Shown piece after piece: positions 5,855-6,398 of a stretch of 6,398 nucleotides of DNA; position 1 is the stretch's first letter, and each line of letters begins with the position of its first letter. The position numbers and the translations under genes are program-made. Origin of the DNA: Omnitrophica bacterium RIFCSPLOWO2_01_FULL_45_10. Lineage in GTDB: Bacteria; Omnitrophota; Gorgyraeia; 2-01-FULL-45-10. The notes beneath the pieces were generated by a model. It had not been told where the DNA came from. It did not search any database and saw only the letters and a program-made list of their open reading frames with translations. The stretch covers positions 12,010-18,407 of the forward strand of contig MHFL01000045.1 in assembly GCA_001804165.1 (NCBI GenBank). Reading direction: 5' to 3'.

Positions 5855-5892
5855 ATGACAATGTCTTTTGTGAATGCGTTAGACATTGTCAT
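5855..5892. repeat. Inverted repeat overlapping the left end of the 75-bp palindrome
   Basis: A perfect 12-bp stem, ATGACAATGTCT (5855-5866) with AGACATTGTCAT (5881-5892), and a 14-nt loop. No T-run follows, so it is not an obvious terminator. Its right arm shares TGTCAT (5887-5892) with the left end of the following palindrome, so the two structures are mutually exclusive. It begins 13 bases after the secG stop. Confidence 0.75.
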
Positions 5893-5961
5893 TGCGAGGA
5901 GCGAAGCGACGAAGCAATCTAATTTTGAGATTGCTTCGCCCCTTCGGGGCTCGCAATGACA
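5887..5961. repeat. 75-bp dispersed-type palindromic repeat (TGTCATTGCGAG ... CTCGCAATGACA)
   Basis: Two 34-nt arms (5887-5920 and 5928-5961) are inverted copies matching at 29 of 34 positions around the 7-nt loop AATTTTG. The outer 12 bp (TGTCATTGCGAG/CTCGCAATGACA) and the inner 11 bp (CGAAGCAATCT/AGATTGCTTCG, 5910-5920 with 5928-5938) are perfect. The five mismatches cluster in the middle of the arms, where the right arm forms its own small hairpin GCCCCTTCGGGGC (5938-5950). From memory, TGTCATTGCGAG...GCAATCT palindromes are a widespread non-autonomous repeat in many bacterial genomes, probably MITE- or REP-like. No transposase is present. The right end contains the start codon of the next gene. 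Confidence 0.88.
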
Positions 5962-6398
5962 GTTGAACGGAAGTCTTTAACACGTAAAATAGTCAAAATA
6001 CCGCTGATACGAGCGGTATTTTTTTTAATCGCCTTTTCAGCGTATCTGCATGCCCAGGAAGAAGGCCCATCCTATGGCGACGCGCTCATCGTCGGATCTA
6101 TCGGCGATGCCAGGACCCTCGTTCCTATTCTCGCCTCGGATTCCGCCTCGAGTGACGTCTGCGGCATGGTTTTTAACGGCCTAGTAAAATATGACAAGGA
6201 TATAAATATCGTCGGTGACCTGGCTGAAAGTTGGGAAATTTTAGACGAGGGGCTTGCGATAATATTCCACCTTAGGAAAAACGTCAAATGGCACGATGGT
6301 TTAGCCTTCACGTCAAAAGACGTAGAATTTACATATAAGAAACTCATAGACCCGAATGTCAGGACGCCATACAGCGGGGATTTCGAGCGAATAAAACG
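5956..6398 (+). CDS. ABC transporter substrate-binding protein, family 5 (peptide/nickel type), 3'-truncated by window edge
   Basis: 147 codons are visible of a family that usually exceeds 500 residues. It would be a periplasmic solute receptor delivering peptides or similar ligands to a Dpp/Opp-type importer. A Sec signal peptide is clear: basic MTVERKSLTRKIVK, a hydrophobic stretch AVFFLIAFSAYL, and a likely signal peptidase I site after LHA (residue 33); there is no lipobox. The mature part matches the family: GDALIVGSIGDARTLVPILASDSASS, VFNGLVKYDK, DLAESWEI, HLRKNVKWHDG and FTSKDVEFTYKKLIDP. ATG 5956 is the only ATG, GTG or TTG between the in-frame stop at 5926-5928 and the mature domain, so the start falls within the palindromic repeat. 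Only a weak CGGGG precedes it, inside a small hairpin. A terminator-like stem plus T-run lies within the signal-peptide codons. No convincing own promoter is visible. Ligand cannot be predicted. Confidence 0.9.
   Translation, partial: MTVERKSLTRKIVKIPLIRAVFFLIAFSAYLHAQEEGPSYGDALIVGSIGDARTLVPILASDSASSDVCGMVFNGLVKYDKDINIVGDLAESWEILDEGLAIIFHLRKNVKWHDGLAFTSKDVEFTYKKLIDPNVRTPYSGDFERIK
5995..6026 (+). terminator. Terminator-shaped hairpin with T8 tract inside the substrate-binding-protein signal peptide
   Basis: A perfect 11-bp stem, AAAATACCGCT (5995-6005) with AGCGGTATTTT (6012-6022), loop GATACG, and eight T at 6019-6026. By shape this is a canonical Rho-independent terminator on the + strand. 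It could end pgk-tpiA-secG read-through or act as an attenuator of the downstream gene. It also encodes residues 14-23 of the signal peptide (KIPLIRAVFF), so termination here would abort that gene. Confidence 0.7.

Noticed and set aside
5842..5955. Promoter for the substrate-binding protein in the repeat region
   Set aside because: Only poor matches (for example TTGGAT with a non-consensus -10) are present, and none is convincing.
6072..6347. Minus-strand reading frame of 91 codons at the window end
   Set aside because: The + strand frame encodes clear substrate-binding-protein motifs over the same bases.

Overview
The window looks like chromosomal DNA of an anaerobic or microaerophilic, diderm-type bacterium of moderate GC. 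The evidence is a flavodiiron protein next to a desulforedoxin-like protein, an AhpF-type disulfide reductase, an archaeal-type (Ogg2) 8-oxoguanine glycosylase, and a signal-peptide-bearing soluble substrate-binding protein. The taxon cannot be fixed from the sequence. A candidate-phylum lineage such as Omnitrophota, or a deltaproteobacterial or Nitrospirota relative, is a guess. All protein genes lie on the + strand.

Region 1 (1-3479) is an oxygen and oxidative-stress cluster. It contains the C-terminal three-quarters of an FprA-type flavodiiron protein (O2/NO reduction), a 52-residue seven-cysteine desulforedoxin-like protein, a ferritin-like diiron four-helix protein, a CPYC glutaredoxin-like protein, a thioredoxin-reductase/AhpF-like flavoprotein, and an Ogg2 DNA glycosylase whose ATG overlaps the reductase stop codon (ATGA). 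Together they would remove oxygen, sequester iron, reduce disulfides and repair 8-oxoguanine. Between the desulforedoxin-like and ferritin-like genes lies a striking nested palindrome (1068-1130): two perfect hairpins whose six-base loops are complementary, arranged symmetrically about ATGGCCAT.

Region 2 (3480-5841) is a glycolysis/secretion operon, pgk-tpiA-secG. It starts at a near-ideal sigma-70 type promoter (TTGACA, 18 bp, TATAAT). The pgk stop codon and the tpiA start codon lie in opposite arms of one A/T-only hairpin, and tpiA has no Shine-Dalgarno sequence.

Region 3 (5842-6398) holds a 75-bp dispersed-type palindrome (TGTCATTGCGAG ... CTCGCAATGACA), overlapped at its left end by another hairpin. 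It is followed by the 5' part of a family-5 peptide-type ABC transporter substrate-binding protein. Its only plausible start codon lies inside the right end of the palindrome. A textbook intrinsic-terminator structure (11-bp stem plus eight T) is embedded in its signal-peptide codons.

No tRNA, rRNA, CRISPR array, transposase or pseudogene was seen. No gene-free stretch exceeds 300 bases; the longest (5842-5955) is almost entirely repeat.
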